64,000 bases of DNA from Domibacillus epiphyticus (GCF_001975785.1 NZ_MSFI01000001.1:124001-188000), one strand, 5' to 3'. Shown: positions 36,428 to 46,386, numbered from the stretch's first letter. Notes: generated from the letters alone by a model not told the origin. Numbers and translations: made by a program.

Positions 36428-36727
36428 ATGGATTTTAAATCAGTTGAAATGCAGGTGGCTCTCCCTCGAACATTTGAAGCTTCAAAAGCGGTTCAGGAAC
36501 AGCAGCAAAATGGTCTTGCCGCGCAGCAAAACGCGAATGAAGATGTGGAAAAAGAAGCTCAATGGAAACGGAAAGCGGTAGTTGAAGGTGACAACATTGA
36601 TAAACTGAACTTAAAAGACCGTGACCGCCAAAACGAGCAGCAGAGACAAAGAAAGAAAAAAAAACAGGAAGAAAAAAAGAAATCAGCTCACCCTTTTAAA
36701 GGAAAGCAGATTGATATAAGCGGGTAA
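36428..36727 (+). CDS. Small charged protein of unknown function between sigD and swrB
   Basis: A 99-residue soluble protein. The N-terminal segment VEMQVALPRTFEASKAVQEQ resembles small proteins I recall at this place in other Bacillaceae. The middle is rich in Gln, Asn and Lys (KDRDRQNEQQRQRKKKKQEE) and probably forms a helix; the end is HPFKGKQIDISG. No signal peptide or membrane segment is seen. The start ATG 36428 has a GGGG-type site upstream. Its function is unknown; a role linked to motility is inferred only from position. Confidence 0.75.
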   Translation: MDFKSVEMQVALPRTFEASKAVQEQQQNGLAAQQNANEDVEKEAQWKRKAVVEGDNIDKLNLKDRDRQNEQQRQRKKKKQEEKKKSAHPFKGKQIDISG

Positions 36728-36735
36728 GGAGAATT

Positions 36736-37206
36736 ATGACGACGTTTTTAATGACGATTTCATTATTGCTGCATGCGGTCAGTCTGCTTGCGTTTATTTT
36801 ATTATTCCAGCGGCAAAATATTATGAAGAAGACAGAAAAAAAGATGCAGCAGATGGCAGCGGAAACAGAAGAAATGATGACAGCCTTTTTGATGGATTTA
36901 AAAGAAGAAAACGAGCAGCTTATCACGCAGTTATCGAAAACTCAGTACAAACGAAACGAAACAATGCCAGAGCCTGATGAAGAGAAGGTGAACGCTGTCC
37001 AGCTTCCTCCGGTCGTTCCACGTAAAACAGCGGCGAAAGCCTATGCCGGTATTAAGAAAGAACCGAAGCAGCCGTCCGAACAGTCTACAATAGAGAAGAT
37101 GATGGAACTGAAAAAACAGGGGCTATCAGACGAGGATATTGCTCGGAAACTGCAGATTGGCGTTACAGAAGTGCAGCTTGGTTTAAAATTTCAGCGCAAT
37201 CAATAA
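36736..37206 (+). CDS. swrB: SwrB (YlxL) family membrane-anchored swarming protein
   Basis: In B. subtilis SwrB promotes flagellar basal body maturation and swarming. It has one N-terminal membrane segment (about residues 3-24, LMTISLLLHAVSLLAFILLF), a coiled coil (about 30-70), a variable linker, and a C-terminal helix-turn-helix-like block IEKMMELKKQGLSDEDIARKLQ, VTEVQLGLKF. The 156 residues compare with 167 in B. subtilis. AAGGAG precedes the ATG. It is the last gene of the sigD unit, with no clear terminator. Confidence 0.85.
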   Translation: MTTFLMTISLLLHAVSLLAFILLFQRQNIMKKTEKKMQQMAAETEEMMTAFLMDLKEENEQLITQLSKTQYKRNETMPEPDEEKVNAVQLPPVVPRKTAAKAYAGIKKEPKQPSEQSTIEKMMELKKQGLSDEDIARKLQIGVTEVQLGLKFQRNQ

Positions 37207-37212
37207 AAATAG

Positions 37213-37241
37213 TTGCGGGTGAAGTCTTGTTGTGATATAGT
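37213..37241 (+). promoter_or_regulatory. Promoter of rpsB
   Basis: TTGCGG (37213-37218), a 17-base spacer and TATAGT (37236-37241). It begins 7 bases after the swrB stop. Confidence 0.65.
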
Positions 37242-37248
37242 AACTAAC

Positions 37249-37345
37249 GGTGTTAATACACACGTCTTTTGATTCAGATAGACGGTGCCGTCCATGACGG
37301 ATTTTGTCTGAAAATGATAAAGGCGGAGGAAAATCAACCAAACAG
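37249..37345 (+). promoter_or_regulatory. Structured 5' leader of rpsB
   Basis: About 110 bases separate the predicted start of transcription from the rpsB ATG. The leader contains GTGT-TAAT-ACAC (37250-37261). It also holds a larger fold closed by TTCAGA (37273-37278) with TCTGAA (37307-37312), inside which GACGG (37281), CCGTC (37288) and GACGG (37296) can pair in two mutually exclusive ways. Autogenous control by S2 is possible but not shown. Confidence 0.5.
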
Positions 37346-37357
37346 GAGGAAATAAAC

Positions 37358-38110
37358 ATGTCAGTAATTTCAATGAAGCAATTGCTTGAAGCTGGTGTTC
37401 ACTTCGGTCATCAAACTCGCCGTTGGAACCCAAAAATGAAAAAGTACATTTTCCAGGAGCGTAACGGGATCTACATCATCGATCTTCAAAAAACCGTTCG
37501 CAAAGTGGAAGAGGCGTACAAATTTGTAAGAGAAGTTGCCGGTGACGGTGGTAAAGTATTGTTCGTTGGTACGAAAAAACAGGCTCAGGAGTCTGTAAAA
37601 GAAGAAGCTGAACGTTCAGGTATGTACTATGTAAACCAACGCTGGCTGGGTGGTACACTTACAAACTTCTCTACAATCCAAAAACGCGTTCAACGTTTGA
37701 AAAACATCGAAAAAATGGCTGAAGACGGTACATTTGAAGTACTTCCGAAAAAAGAAGTTGTTCAGCTTAAAAAAGAACATGAGCGTCTTGTGAAATTCCT
37801 TGGCGGTATTAAAGACATGAAAGGTCTTCCAGATGCCCTTTTCATTATTGACCCGCGCAAAGAACGCATCGCAGTAGCAGAAGCACGTAAATTGAATATC
37901 CCGATCGTTGGTATCGTTGATACAAACTGTGATCCGGACGAAATCGATTACGTTATTCCTGCAAACGATGACGCAATCCGCGCTGTAAAACTTTTGACTG
38001 GTAAAATGGCTGACGCTGTTCTTGAAGCGAAGCAAGGTGAAGAAATCGCTGAAGCAGAAGTTCAAGAAGAAGCAGTAGAAGCTGAAACAGCAGAAGCTGC
38101 AGCTGAGTAA
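37358..38110 (+). CDS. rpsB: Small ribosomal subunit protein uS2
   Basis: Ribosomal protein S2 of the 30S subunit. Diagnostic segments are [56 protein letters not shown] and [20 protein letters not shown]. The C-terminus is a Glu/Ala tail. ATG 37358 has AGGAGG (37345-37350) at 7 bases; the longer in-frame start at 37304 lies in the leader. The length is 250 residues. The codon use is strongly biased, as expected for a highly expressed gene. Confidence 0.98.
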   Translation: MSVISMKQLLEAGVHFGHQTRRWNPKMKKYIFQERNGIYIIDLQKTVRKVEEAYKFVREVAGDGGKVLFVGTKKQAQESVKEEAERSGMYYVNQRWLGGTLTNFSTIQKRVQRLKNIEKMAEDGTFEVLPKKEVVQLKKEHERLVKFLGGIKDMKGLPDALFIIDPRKERIAVAEARKLNIPIVGIVDTNCDPDEIDYVIPANDDAIRAVKLLTGKMADAVLEAKQGEEIAEAEVQEEAVEAETAEAAAE

Positions 38111-38117
38111 TGTACAC

Positions 38118-38154
38118 AAAGGTGATAAGAGGGATACCCTTATCACCTTTTTTT
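38118..38154 (+). terminator. Intrinsic terminator between rpsB and tsf
   Basis: A 12-bp perfect stem (AAAGGTGATAAG at 38118 with CTTATCACCTTT at 38139), with further GGG/CCC pairing inside, and a T tract of about seven. It would reduce transcription into tsf. Confidence 0.93.
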
Positions 38155-38169
38155 AAAGAAATAAGCTTT

Positions 38170-38233
38170 GAGAGCGAAAATCGGCTAGCTGCCGAAATGC
38201 TGTCGTGACTCGCTGTAAGCGGGTATTGCTCTC
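38170..38233 (+). promoter_or_regulatory. Three-way-junction leader of tsf
   Basis: GAGAGC (38170-38175) pairs with GCTCTC (38228-38233). Inside are two hairpins: TCGGC/GCCGA (38181-38195) and CTCGC/GCGGG (38209-38223). It lies between the rpsB terminator and the tsf ribosome binding site; no promoter is evident in the 16 bases between terminator and leader. The function is unknown. Confidence 0.6.
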
Positions 38234-38256
38234 TACATATTAAAGGAGGAATATTA

Positions 38257-39138
38257 ATGGCTATTACTGCTCAAATGGTTAAAGAATTACGCGAAAAAAC
38301 AGGCGCAGGTATGATGGACTGTAAAAAAGCATTAGTTGAGACTGATGGAAACATGGACCAGGCAATTGACTACCTTCGTGAAAAAGGGATCGCGAAAGCC
38401 GCGAAAAAATCAGATCGTATCGCAGCAGAAGGTACGACATTCATCACTAGCGAAGGAGACACAGCTGTTCTTCTTGAAGTAAACGCAGAAACTGATTTCG
38501 TTGCTAAAAACGAAAACTTCCAGGTTCTTGTGAAAGATATCGCGGCACATCTTCTAGCTAACAAACCTGCATCTGTAGAAGAAGCACTTCAACAAACAAT
38601 GGGAAATGGTAAAACTGTTGATACGTACATCAGCGAAGCCATTTCTAAAATTGGTGAGAAAATTACTCTGCGTCGTTTTGAAATCCGTACAAAAGGCGAA
38701 AACGCAGCATTTGGCGAATACTTGCACATGGGCGGACGCATTGGTGTGCTTGCTATTCTTGAAGGTACAACTGACGCAGCAGCAGCGAAAGACGTTGCGA
38801 TGCATGCCGCAGCACTAAATCCTAAATATGTATCACGCGACCAGGTTTCTGAAGAAGAAGTAGACCGTGAGCGTAAAGTATTGACTGAGCAGGCATTGAA
38901 TGAAGGCAAACCGGAAAACATTGTTGCGAAAATGGTTGAAGGCCGCCTTGGTAAATTCTTTGAAGAAGTTTGCATTTTGGATCAAGGGTTCGTTAAAGAT
39001 CCAGATCAAAAAGTACGTCAATTCCTTGAATCAAAAGGCGCAACATTGACAGAATTCGTTCGCTATGAAGTAGGCGAAGGATTAGAAAAACGCCAAGATA
39101 ACTTTGCTGAAGAAGTTATGAGCCAAGTGAAAAAATAA
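38257..39138 (+). CDS. tsf: Translation elongation factor Ts
   Basis: Nucleotide exchange factor for EF-Tu. The N-terminal UBA-like domain is [40 protein letters not shown]. The core contains [20 protein letters not shown] and [20 protein letters not shown]. It is 293 residues (as in B. subtilis). AAAGGAGGA (38242-38250) is 6 bases from the ATG. It lies downstream of rpsB, as in nearly all bacteria. Confidence 0.98.
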   Translation: MAITAQMVKELREKTGAGMMDCKKALVETDGNMDQAIDYLREKGIAKAAKKSDRIAAEGTTFITSEGDTAVLLEVNAETDFVAKNENFQVLVKDIAAHLLANKPASVEEALQQTMGNGKTVDTYISEAISKIGEKITLRRFEIRTKGENAAFGEYLHMGGRIGVLAILEGTTDAAAAKDVAMHAAALNPKYVSRDQVSEEEVDRERKVLTEQALNEGKPENIVAKMVEGRLGKFFEEVCILDQGFVKDPDQKVRQFLESKGATLTEFVRYEVGEGLEKRQDNFAEEVMSQVKK

Positions 39139-39147
39139 TGATTCCTT

Positions 39148-39201
39148 TTCCGCGGGGCGGAATGGAATAAGTGGAATCCCTTGCCGCTCCGGTGAGGGAT
39201 T
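39148..39201 (+). promoter_or_regulatory. Two hairpins between tsf and pyrH
   Basis: Hairpin 1 is TTCCGC-GGG-GCGGAA (39148-39162). Hairpin 2 is a 12-bp stem (39175-39186 with 39190-39201) with two G-T pairs and a CTC loop. Only three T residues follow hairpin 2, so it is at best a weak terminator. They form the 5' region before pyrH; their function is unknown. Confidence 0.55.
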
Positions 39202-39228
39202 TCATGTACATTACAGATGGAGGTTTAC

Positions 39229-39951
39229 ATGAGCCAGCCTAAATATAAACGCGTTGTATTAAAATTAAGTGGGGAAGCACTTGCAGGGGAAGCCGGTTTT
39301 GGGATTAATCCTGCAGTGATTCAATCAGTTGCAGAACAAGTAAAAGAAGTAAGTGAACTTGACGTACAAGTAGCAGTTGTTGTTGGCGGCGGCAATATTT
39401 GGCGTGGTAAAATCGGCAGTGAAATGGGCATGGACCGTGCGACTGCTGATTATATGGGAATGCTTGCAACCGTAATGAATTCGATGGCATTACAGGACAG
39501 CCTGGAACAGCTGGGTATTGAAACGCGTGTTCAAACCTCGATCGAAATGCGTCAAGTTGCAGAACCGTACATTCGCAGACGAGCGATTCGCCACCTTGAA
39601 AAAGGACGAGTTGTCATTTTTGCTGCTGGGACAGGGAACCCTTACTTCTCAACTGACACAACAGCCGCTTTACGTGCTGCTGAAATTGAAGCAGAAGTTA
39701 TTTTAATGGCGAAAAACAATGTGGACGGTGTCTACAGTGCGGATCCAAAAGTGGATGCAAGCGCAGTAAAATATACGGAATTATCTTATCTTGATGTTAT
39801 TAAGGAAGGTTTGGCAGTCATGGATTCAACAGCTTCTTCTTTATGTATGGATAACGATATCCCGCTCGTCGTTTTTTCAGTAATGGAAAAAGGAAATATC
39901 AAGCGTGTTGTAATGGGTGAAAACATCGGAACAATCGTGAGGGGGAAATAA
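39229..39951 (+). CDS. pyrH: UMP kinase
   Basis: Phosphorylates UMP to UDP in pyrimidine nucleotide synthesis; the amino-acid-kinase-type enzyme specific to bacteria. Motifs are [60 protein letters not shown] and [12 protein letters not shown]. It is 240 residues, equal to B. subtilis. ATG 39229 follows GGAGG (39219-39223) at 5 bases; the in-frame start at 39217 is upstream of this site. Confidence 0.98.
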   Translation: MSQPKYKRVVLKLSGEALAGEAGFGINPAVIQSVAEQVKEVSELDVQVAVVVGGGNIWRGKIGSEMGMDRATADYMGMLATVMNSMALQDSLEQLGIETRVQTSIEMRQVAEPYIRRRAIRHLEKGRVVIFAAGTGNPYFSTDTTAALRAAEIEAEVILMAKNNVDGVYSADPKVDASAVKYTELSYLDVIKEGLAVMDSTASSLCMDNDIPLVVFSVMEKGNIKRVVMGENIGTIVRGK

Positions 39952-39953
39952 TC

Positions 39954-40511
39954 TTGACACAGCAAATTATCAACCAGTCTAAAGAAAAAATGGACAAAGC
40001 GATTCAAGCTTTCACACGCGAACTGGCATCAATCCGTGCCGGCCGGGCAAGTGCGAACGTTTTGGACCGTATTACAATTGATTACTACGGTGCGCCAACG
40101 CCGATTAATCAGCTTGCTTCCATCAATATTCCGGAAGCTCGTCTCCTTGTGATTCAGCCATACGATAAAACATCGATGGGCGATATCGAAAAAGCGCTAT
40201 TAAAATCGGATCTTGGATTAACACCATCAAACGACGGTTCTGTCATTCGTTTAAACTTCCCGGCATTGACTGAAGAACGCCGGAAAGAACTTGCAAAGCT
40301 CGTGAAAAAGGAAGCAGAAGATGCGAAAGTGGCAATTCGTAATATTCGCCGAGATGCGAATGATGAGCTGAAAAAAAGTGAAAAAAACGGTGATTTAACA
40401 GAAGATGATCTTCGCGGCTATACAGAAGACGTTCAAAAGCAGACAGATGATTACATTCGAAAAGTGGATGAAATCGCAAAAGATAAAGAACAAGAGATTA
40501 TGGAAGTGTAA
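39954..40511 (+). CDS. frr: Ribosome recycling factor
   Basis: Splits post-termination ribosomes with EF-G. Typical segments are [40 protein letters not shown] and [20 protein letters not shown]. It is 185 residues, as in the family. The start is TTG 39954 with GAGGGGG 9 bases upstream, just after the pyrH stop. A terminator follows. Confidence 0.98.
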   Translation: MTQQIINQSKEKMDKAIQAFTRELASIRAGRASANVLDRITIDYYGAPTPINQLASINIPEARLLVIQPYDKTSMGDIEKALLKSDLGLTPSNDGSVIRLNFPALTEERRKELAKLVKKEAEDAKVAIRNIRRDANDELKKSEKNGDLTEDDLRGYTEDVQKQTDDYIRKVDEIAKDKEQEIMEV

Positions 40512-40516
40512 TTAGC

Positions 40517-40548
40517 AAACCCTCTTGCTGGCAAGAGGGTTTCTTTTT
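40517..40548 (+). terminator. Intrinsic terminator after frr
   Basis: A 12-bp perfect stem (AAACCCTCTTGC at 40517 with GCAAGAGGGTTT at 40531) is followed by CTTTTT. It separates frr from uppS. Confidence 0.92.
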
Positions 40549-40628
40549 ATGGATGAATTCGCCGCATTTCCAATGAAATCGCCTTGTATGGTAAAATGGT
40601 TAGGAAGAAGCGATGTGGAGGATTTTGT

Positions 40629-41390
40629 ATGGGACAAAAACAGTGGTTCTGGCAATCAAAACAAACAGGGGATAAAACGATATCGGAAGAAAATGTGCCT
40701 GTACATATTGCCATCATAATGGATGGAAACGGCCGCTGGGCAAAAAAAAGGGCTCTGCCGCGCATTGCCGGACACAACGAAGGCATGAAAACTGTACGGG
40801 AGATTACCCGCTGTGCCAATCGAATTGGCGTTAAAGTATTGACCCTTTATGCGTTTTCAACGGAAAACTGGAAGCGTCCAAAGCTGGAAGTCGATTTCTT
40901 AATGAAATTACCGGAAGAATTTTTATCCACCTTTTTACCGGAGCTTATAGAGGAAAACGTCCGTATAGAAATGATTGGCGACATGGAGAAACTGCCTGCT
41001 CATACAAAACGGGCTGTTCAAAACGCAATTGAAAAAACTGCCGGCAATGATGGTCTTATCTTAAATTTTGCATTAAATTATGGCAGCCGTGCAGAAATTG
41101 CAAACGCGGTTCAGGCAATAATGAATGACGTACAATCCGGTGTATTGCCAAACTGTGGTGTATCGGACGAAACGATTTCCCGCTATTTAATGACAAGTCA
41201 TTTACCAGAGCCGGATTTACTGATCCGCACGAGCGGTGAACACCGTTTAAGTAATTTTATGCTTTGGCAGCTTGCCTACACAGAGTTTTTCTTTACAGAT
41301 GTATTATGGCCAGATTTTTCAGAAGAAGACCTTCTTGAAGCAGTGGCCGCTTATCAAAAAAGGTCGCGGCGTTTCGGCGGGTTGTCGTGA
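40629..41390 (+). CDS. uppS: Undecaprenyl diphosphate synthase
   Basis: Makes the C55 lipid carrier for cell-wall polymers from farnesyl and isopentenyl diphosphate. The catalytic motif HIAIIMDGNGRWAKKRALPR carries Asp32. Also seen are YAFSTENWKRPKLEVDFLM and LIRTSGEHRLSNFMLWQLAY, TEFFFTDVLWPDF. ATG 40629 follows GTGGAGG at 7 bases; earlier in-frame starts lie in the intergenic region. It is 253 residues. It has no strong promoter that I can identify, though TAAAAT occurs at about 40600. Confidence 0.97.
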   Translation: MGQKQWFWQSKQTGDKTISEENVPVHIAIIMDGNGRWAKKRALPRIAGHNEGMKTVREITRCANRIGVKVLTLYAFSTENWKRPKLEVDFLMKLPEEFLSTFLPELIEENVRIEMIGDMEKLPAHTKRAVQNAIEKTAGNDGLILNFALNYGSRAEIANAVQAIMNDVQSGVLPNCGVSDETISRYLMTSHLPEPDLLIRTSGEHRLSNFMLWQLAYTEFFFTDVLWPDFSEEDLLEAVAAYQKRSRRFGGLS

Positions 41391-41415
41391 TGAATAAGCT
41401 GGGGGATTTTGAATT

Positions 41416-42204
41416 ATGAAACAAAGAATTGTAACGGGTGTTATCGCAGCAGCGGCATTTCTGCCGATTGTTTTATACGGTGGAGTGCCTTTTATTGTGC
41501 TTGTGTTTTTAATGAGTGCAGCAGCCGTTCTTGAAACGTTGAAAATGAGAGGCATTCGGGCTATGTCATTGCCTGGCTTGGCGTCTGTCTTGCTTTCTTT
41601 TTTACTGCTTATGCCATCATCAATTGCACAAGGTTGGCAAGATGCAGGATATGGAAAGATGGAATTAACATTTATATTTGTCCTTCTTTTATTAGTCTAT
41701 ACAGTTCTATCAAAAAATCGATTTACATTTGATGAAGCGGCATTTTGCGTACTTGTACCGCTCTATATCGGCTTCGGTTTTTCGTATATGATCGAAACGA
41801 GAGAAGAAGGGATTGCTTTTGTCTTTTTTGCGCTGCTTGTTACGTGGGCATCAGATTCAGGAGCCTATTTTGTCGGACGTTCGATTGGTAAACGAAAACT
41901 GTGGCCGGAAATCAGTCCAAACAAAACCGTTGCGGGCTTTTTTGGGGGTATTGGATCGGCTGTTATAGTAGCCGTCATTTTTTTGTTTATACTTGATTTT
42001 GAAGCGAGTGCCGTTTGGGTGCTGCTCGCCACAGCCTTTTTATCTGTTGCAGGACAAATTGGGGATCTCGCAGAGTCTGCGTTGAAACGCCATTATAATG
42101 TAAAAGACTCTGGGAGTTTATTGCCCGGACATGGAGGGATTTTAGACCGGACAGACAGCTGGCTGTTCGTATTCCCGCTGTTACATATGCTTCAATTACT
42201 GTAA
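41416..42204 (+). CDS. cdsA: Phosphatidate cytidylyltransferase
   Basis: Membrane enzyme that makes CDP-diacylglycerol, the branch point of phospholipid synthesis. There are about seven or eight membrane segments. The family signature SALKRHYNVKDSGSLLPGHG plus GILDRTDS is complete. Also TWASDSGAYFVGRSIGKRKL and SPNKTVAGFFGGIGSA. The 262 residues match CdsA (269 in B. subtilis). GGGGGAT precedes the ATG. Confidence 0.96.
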   Translation: MKQRIVTGVIAAAAFLPIVLYGGVPFIVLVFLMSAAAVLETLKMRGIRAMSLPGLASVLLSFLLLMPSSIAQGWQDAGYGKMELTFIFVLLLLVYTVLSKNRFTFDEAAFCVLVPLYIGFGFSYMIETREEGIAFVFFALLVTWASDSGAYFVGRSIGKRKLWPEISPNKTVAGFFGGIGSAVIVAVIFLFILDFEASAVWVLLATAFLSVAGQIGDLAESALKRHYNVKDSGSLLPGHGGILDRTDSWLFVFPLLHMLQLL

Positions 42205-42216
42205 GGAGATGATTTT

Positions 42217-43362
42217 TTGAAAACGATTAGTTTGCTCGGGGCAACAGGCTCGATCGGTGTGCAAACGCTCGACATTATAAGAAAGCATCCAGATTCATTC
42301 GCTTTGTCTTCATTTTCGGCCGGAAAAAATGTGGATAAAGCAAGACAGATTATTAACGAGTTTCGTCCGGCACTCGTATCTGTTCTTGAAAAAGAGGATG
42401 CAGAGCGTCTGCAGACCGAGTACCCTGCCATTACGGTCCTCCACGGATCGAAAGGGCTAGAAGAGGCCGCCGTCCATGAAAAAGCTGATACACTCGTGAA
42501 TGCCGTGATTGGCAGTGTCGGGTTACAGCCGACATTAAAAGCAATAGAAGCAGGAAAAACAATCGCCATTGCCAACAAAGAAACGCTTGTGACGGCAGGT
42601 CATATTGTGACAGCTGCCGCTAAAAAAGCAGGAGTTGAACTGCTTCCGGTCGACAGTGAGCATTCGGCAATTTTTCAATGCATGCAAGGTGAACATGGGA
42701 AAAATGTAAACCGAATTATTTTAACTGCATCAGGTGGAAGTTTTAGAGATAAAAAGCGGGAAGAGCTCGCGGATGTAACGGTTGAACAAACTCTGAATCA
42801 TCCAAACTGGTCGATGGGTGCCAAAATTACCGTTGATTCTGCAACGATGATGAATAAGGGACTCGAAGTGATTGAAGCACACTGGCTTTTTAACTTGCCA
42901 TATGATCAAATAGATGTTATTTTACATCGGGAAAGCATCATTCATTCGATGGTAGAGTTTCACGATCGTTCCGTAATGGCGCAGCTTGGTTCACCAGATA
43001 TGAGGGTGCCAATTCAATATGCACTGACGTGGCCAGACCGTCTGCCGCTGCAGGATACAGCACCGCTGAATTTAGCGGAGTTTGGTCAGCTCCATTTTGA
43101 AAAGGTGGATTTCAACAGATTCCGGATGCTTCGTCTGGCATATGAAGCGGGAAGAGCAGCCGGAACGATGCCTGCTGTCATGAATGCAGCCAATGAAGAA
43201 GCTGTCGCTGCTTTTCTTAACGGAAAACTTACTTTTTTACAAATTGAAGAAGTGGTGGAGCGGGCGATGGAACACCATCATTCGATTCTTTCACCCGAAC
43301 TGGGTGCTATTATAGAATCGGATGCTGAAGCAAGAGCGTTTGTACGCTCATTCTTATCATAA
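42217..43362 (+). CDS. dxr: 1-deoxy-D-xylulose 5-phosphate reductoisomerase
   Basis: Second step of the MEP isoprenoid pathway. The NADPH site is [20 protein letters not shown]. Other motifs are [44 protein letters not shown] and [20 protein letters not shown]. It is 381 residues (B. subtilis 383). The start is TTG 42217, with TAAGGAGATG 6 bases upstream. It lies between cdsA and rseP, as in Bacillus. Confidence 0.97.
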   Translation: MKTISLLGATGSIGVQTLDIIRKHPDSFALSSFSAGKNVDKARQIINEFRPALVSVLEKEDAERLQTEYPAITVLHGSKGLEEAAVHEKADTLVNAVIGSVGLQPTLKAIEAGKTIAIANKETLVTAGHIVTAAAKKAGVELLPVDSEHSAIFQCMQGEHGKNVNRIILTASGGSFRDKKREELADVTVEQTLNHPNWSMGAKITVDSATMMNKGLEVIEAHWLFNLPYDQIDVILHRESIIHSMVEFHDRSVMAQLGSPDMRVPIQYALTWPDRLPLQDTAPLNLAEFGQLHFEKVDFNRFRMLRLAYEAGRAAGTMPAVMNAANEEAVAAFLNGKLTFLQIEEVVERAMEHHHSILSPELGAIIESDAEARAFVRSFLS

Positions 43363-43380
43363 AAAGGTGGTTAGAAACGT

Positions 43381-44640
43381 TTGAATACCATAATCGCGTT
43401 TATCGTAATATTTGGCTCGCTAGTTTTTTTTCATGAGCTCGGTCATTTCCTGTTTGCTAAAAGGGCGGGAATTCTGTGCCGGGAATTTGCGATAGGCTTT
43501 GGGCCAAAAGTATTTGCCCATAAAAAAGGAGAAACGGTTTATACGATTCGCCTGCTGCCGCTTGGCGGGTATGTCCGCATGGCAGGCGAAGATCCAGAAA
43601 TGACAGAATTGAAAGCAGGACAGCGCATTGGCGTCGTCTTTAATGTGGCAGGAGAAGCCGTTCATTTAATAGTAAATGGCCGGGATCGCTATAAAGAAGC
43701 GCGGGTTATTGAAATTGAAAAAGCGGATCTTGAGCACGGGCTGACAATCAGTGGATACGAAGAAGGCGAAGAGGAATTAAAAACATACCGCGTACATCGT
43801 GAAGCGTTACTGACAGAAGACAACTTAAGTACACAAATTGCGCCTTGGGACCGCCAGTTTAATTCTAAAACACTTCCGCAGCGCGCAATGGCTATTTTTG
43901 CAGGTCCTCTGTTTAACTTTATTCTGGCCTTTATCGTATTTGTATTGATCGCCATCATTCAGGGAATTCCGACGAATGATCCGATGCTGGGCAAAATGAC
44001 AGAGGACGGTGCAGCAATTGAGGCTGGACTTAAAGAAGGTGACCATGTACTCGCGATTGACGGTGAGCCGATGTCATCATGGGAAGGTATTGTCACAGTC
44101 ATTCAAGACAGCCCTGGCAAGGAGCTTACATTTGACATTGAGCGCGATGGCGAACAAATGTCGCTGGACGTTACGCCGACAATAGAAGAAGCGGAAGGGG
44201 AAACATTCGGGCGTATTGGCGTCCACAGTCCGTTTGAAAAATCTTTTATCGGAGCATTTACGTACGGCGCAAAAGAAGTATATTTCTGGACTACTGAAAT
44301 TGGCCGTCTCCTAGGGACAATTGTAACCGGTCAATTTGAGATTGATATGTTATCCGGCCCTGTAGGGATTTATGCGGCAACGGATACCGTTGCGAAATCA
44401 GGCATTTTGTATTTAATGAAATGGGCTGGTGTGTTAAGCATTAATCTTGGTATAATGAACTTGCTCCCATTACCTGCACTTGATGGAGGACGGCTTATGT
44501 TTTTCTTGTATGAAGCCGTACGTGGGAAGCCGGTTGACCGGCAGATGGAGGGAATGGTTCATTTCGTCGGCTTTGCATTATTAATGTTATTAATGATTGT
44601 CGTCACATGGAACGATATCCAGCGTTTCTTTTTACAATAA
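43381..44640 (+). CDS. rseP: Site-2 intramembrane metalloprotease RseP (RasP)
   Basis: Cleaves membrane-bound anti-sigma factors and signal-peptide remnants. The zinc motif HELGH is at residues 18-22 within the first membrane segment. A PDZ domain (about residues 195-275, GAAIEAGLKEGDHVLAIDGE) and the second metal-binding motif LLPLPALDGGRLMFFLYEAV follow. About four membrane segments are seen. It is 419 residues. The start is TTG 43381 behind AAAGGTGG. Confidence 0.95.
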   Translation: MNTIIAFIVIFGSLVFFHELGHFLFAKRAGILCREFAIGFGPKVFAHKKGETVYTIRLLPLGGYVRMAGEDPEMTELKAGQRIGVVFNVAGEAVHLIVNGRDRYKEARVIEIEKADLEHGLTISGYEEGEEELKTYRVHREALLTEDNLSTQIAPWDRQFNSKTLPQRAMAIFAGPLFNFILAFIVFVLIAIIQGIPTNDPMLGKMTEDGAAIEAGLKEGDHVLAIDGEPMSSWEGIVTVIQDSPGKELTFDIERDGEQMSLDVTPTIEEAEGETFGRIGVHSPFEKSFIGAFTYGAKEVYFWTTEIGRLLGTIVTGQFEIDMLSGPVGIYAATDTVAKSGILYLMKWAGVLSINLGIMNLLPLPALDGGRLMFFLYEAVRGKPVDRQMEGMVHFVGFALLMLLMIVVTWNDIQRFFLQ

Positions 44641-44673
44641 TAGATTAATTATTTTTATTCGAGGTGCGATTGA

Positions 44674-46380
44674 ATGAAGCAAAGCAAAACGTTAATTCCA
44701 ACAATGAGAGAAGTGCCTGCTGATGCAGAAGTGAAAAGTCATCAGCTTCTTCTCCGCGCCGGCTTTATACGGCAAAATGCGAGCGGTGTATATAGTTATT
44801 TGCCGCTTGGGAAAAAAATGCTCCGCAAAGTGGAAGACATCGTTCGCGAAGAAATGGACAATGCAGGTGCAGTTGAATTATTAATGCCGGCACTCCAGCA
44901 GGCAGAACTATGGCAGGAATCCGGCCGCTGGCAAACGTACGGTCCGGAATTGATGCGTTTGAAAGACCGTCATTCACGTGAATTCGCACTCGGCGCTACT
45001 CATGAAGAAGTGATTACAGCACTCGTTAGAGATGAAGTGAAGTCATATAAGCGTCTGCCTTTGACTCTTTATCAAATTCAAACAAAATTCCGCGATGAAA
45101 AACGTCCACGCTTCGGCTTGCTTCGTGGTCGAGAGTTTGTCATGAAAGACGCATACTCATTCCATTCCTCACAGGAAAGCCTGGACGAAGTATACGACCG
45201 TCTATTTGAAGCGTATTCGAACGTATTCCGCCGCTGCGGGTTGAATTTCCGGGCTGTTATAGCAGATTCAGGTGCAATGGGCGGCAAAGATACACATGAA
45301 TTTATGGTTTTATCTGATATCGGTGAAGACACAATTGCGTATTCTGATACGTCAAGTTACGCAGCGAACGTTGAAATGGCACCAGTTGTAACAGTTTATG
45401 AAAAAAGTACAGATGCTCAAAAACCGCTTGAAAAAGTCTCTACACCGGGTTCAAAAACGATTGAATCAGTTGCCTCGTTATTAAACGTGCCCGCTGAACA
45501 ATGCATAAAGACACTCGTTTTTAAAGCAGATGATGAATTGGTCGTTGTACTTGCACGCGGAGATCATGAGATTAATGATATTAAATTGAAAAACTTGCTG
45601 AATGCCGGTACAGTAGAAATGGCGGCTGAGCAGGAAGCCTCTGAACTATTTGGTGCACCGTTTGGTTCGCTCGGTCCGGTCGGTTTACCGTCAAATGTAA
45701 AGATCATTGCCGATAATGCGGTTCAATCAATCGCAAATATTGTCTGCGGGGCGAATGAAGATGGCTGGCATTACGTAAATGCCAATGTTGAACGTGATTT
45801 TAACGTACATCAATATGCTGATCTTCGTTTTATTCTAGAAGGCGACCCATCGCCAGACGGGCATGGAACGATTCAATTTGCCAAAGGGATAGAAGTAGGG
45901 CATATATTTAAACTTGGCACTAGATACAGCGAAGCGATGAATGCTGTGTACCTTGATGAAAATGGGCGTACGCAGCCAATGATCATGGGTTGTTACGGAA
46001 TCGGTGTATCGCGCATAGTCGCAGCGATTGCGGAAGAGTTTAATGATGAAAAAGGATTTGTCTGGCCGGCTAACATTACGCCATTTGATGTTCACCTTAT
46101 TCCAGTCAATGTCAAAGAGGAATCCCAAATGGCGGCGGCGGATACACTTTATGATTCTCTACGTCAGTCAGGCTTAAGTGTATTAATGGATGATCGTGCT
46201 GAGCGTGCAGGCGTTAAGTTTGCCGACAGTGACTTGATTGGTTTGCCTATTCGTGTAACGGCCGGTAAAAAGGCATCAGAAGGCATTGTAGAAATAAAAG
46301 TACGTAAAACGGGTGATGTGGTTGAAGCAACGATCGAAAATGTTGTCAACGTCATTCGTGAGCTTCAAGCTTCACTTTAA
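44674..46380 (+). CDS. proS: Prolyl-tRNA synthetase (class II, bacterial type)
   Basis: Charges tRNA-Pro. Motif 1 lies in [20 protein letters not shown] and [18 protein letters not shown]. Motif 2 is [20 protein letters not shown]. The editing (INS) domain occupies about residues 225-380. Motif 3 is [18 protein letters not shown] and the anticodon domain ends the protein. It is 568 residues (B. subtilis 564). GAGGTGCGA precedes the ATG. Confidence 0.97.
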   Translation: MKQSKTLIPTMREVPADAEVKSHQLLLRAGFIRQNASGVYSYLPLGKKMLRKVEDIVREEMDNAGAVELLMPALQQAELWQESGRWQTYGPELMRLKDRHSREFALGATHEEVITALVRDEVKSYKRLPLTLYQIQTKFRDEKRPRFGLLRGREFVMKDAYSFHSSQESLDEVYDRLFEAYSNVFRRCGLNFRAVIADSGAMGGKDTHEFMVLSDIGEDTIAYSDTSSYAANVEMAPVVTVYEKSTDAQKPLEKVSTPGSKTIESVASLLNVPAEQCIKTLVFKADDELVVVLARGDHEINDIKLKNLLNAGTVEMAAEQEASELFGAPFGSLGPVGLPSNVKIIADNAVQSIANIVCGANEDGWHYVNANVERDFNVHQYADLRFILEGDPSPDGHGTIQFAKGIEVGHIFKLGTRYSEAMNAVYLDENGRTQPMIMGCYGIGVSRIVAAIAEEFNDEKGFVWPANITPFDVHLIPVNVKEESQMAAADTLYDSLRQSGLSVLMDDRAERAGVKFADSDLIGLPIRVTAGKKASEGIVEIKVRKTGDVVEATIENVVNVIRELQASL

Positions 46381-46386
46381 ACAGAA

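Noticed and set aside
37304-37357. Extended S2 start at 37304
   Set aside because: The extra residues are leader sequence; the AGGAGG site and the family N-terminus point to 37358.
40570-40628. Promoter directly before uppS (TAAAAT near 40600)
   Set aside because: No acceptable -35 box lies at the right distance, so it was not listed as a feature.
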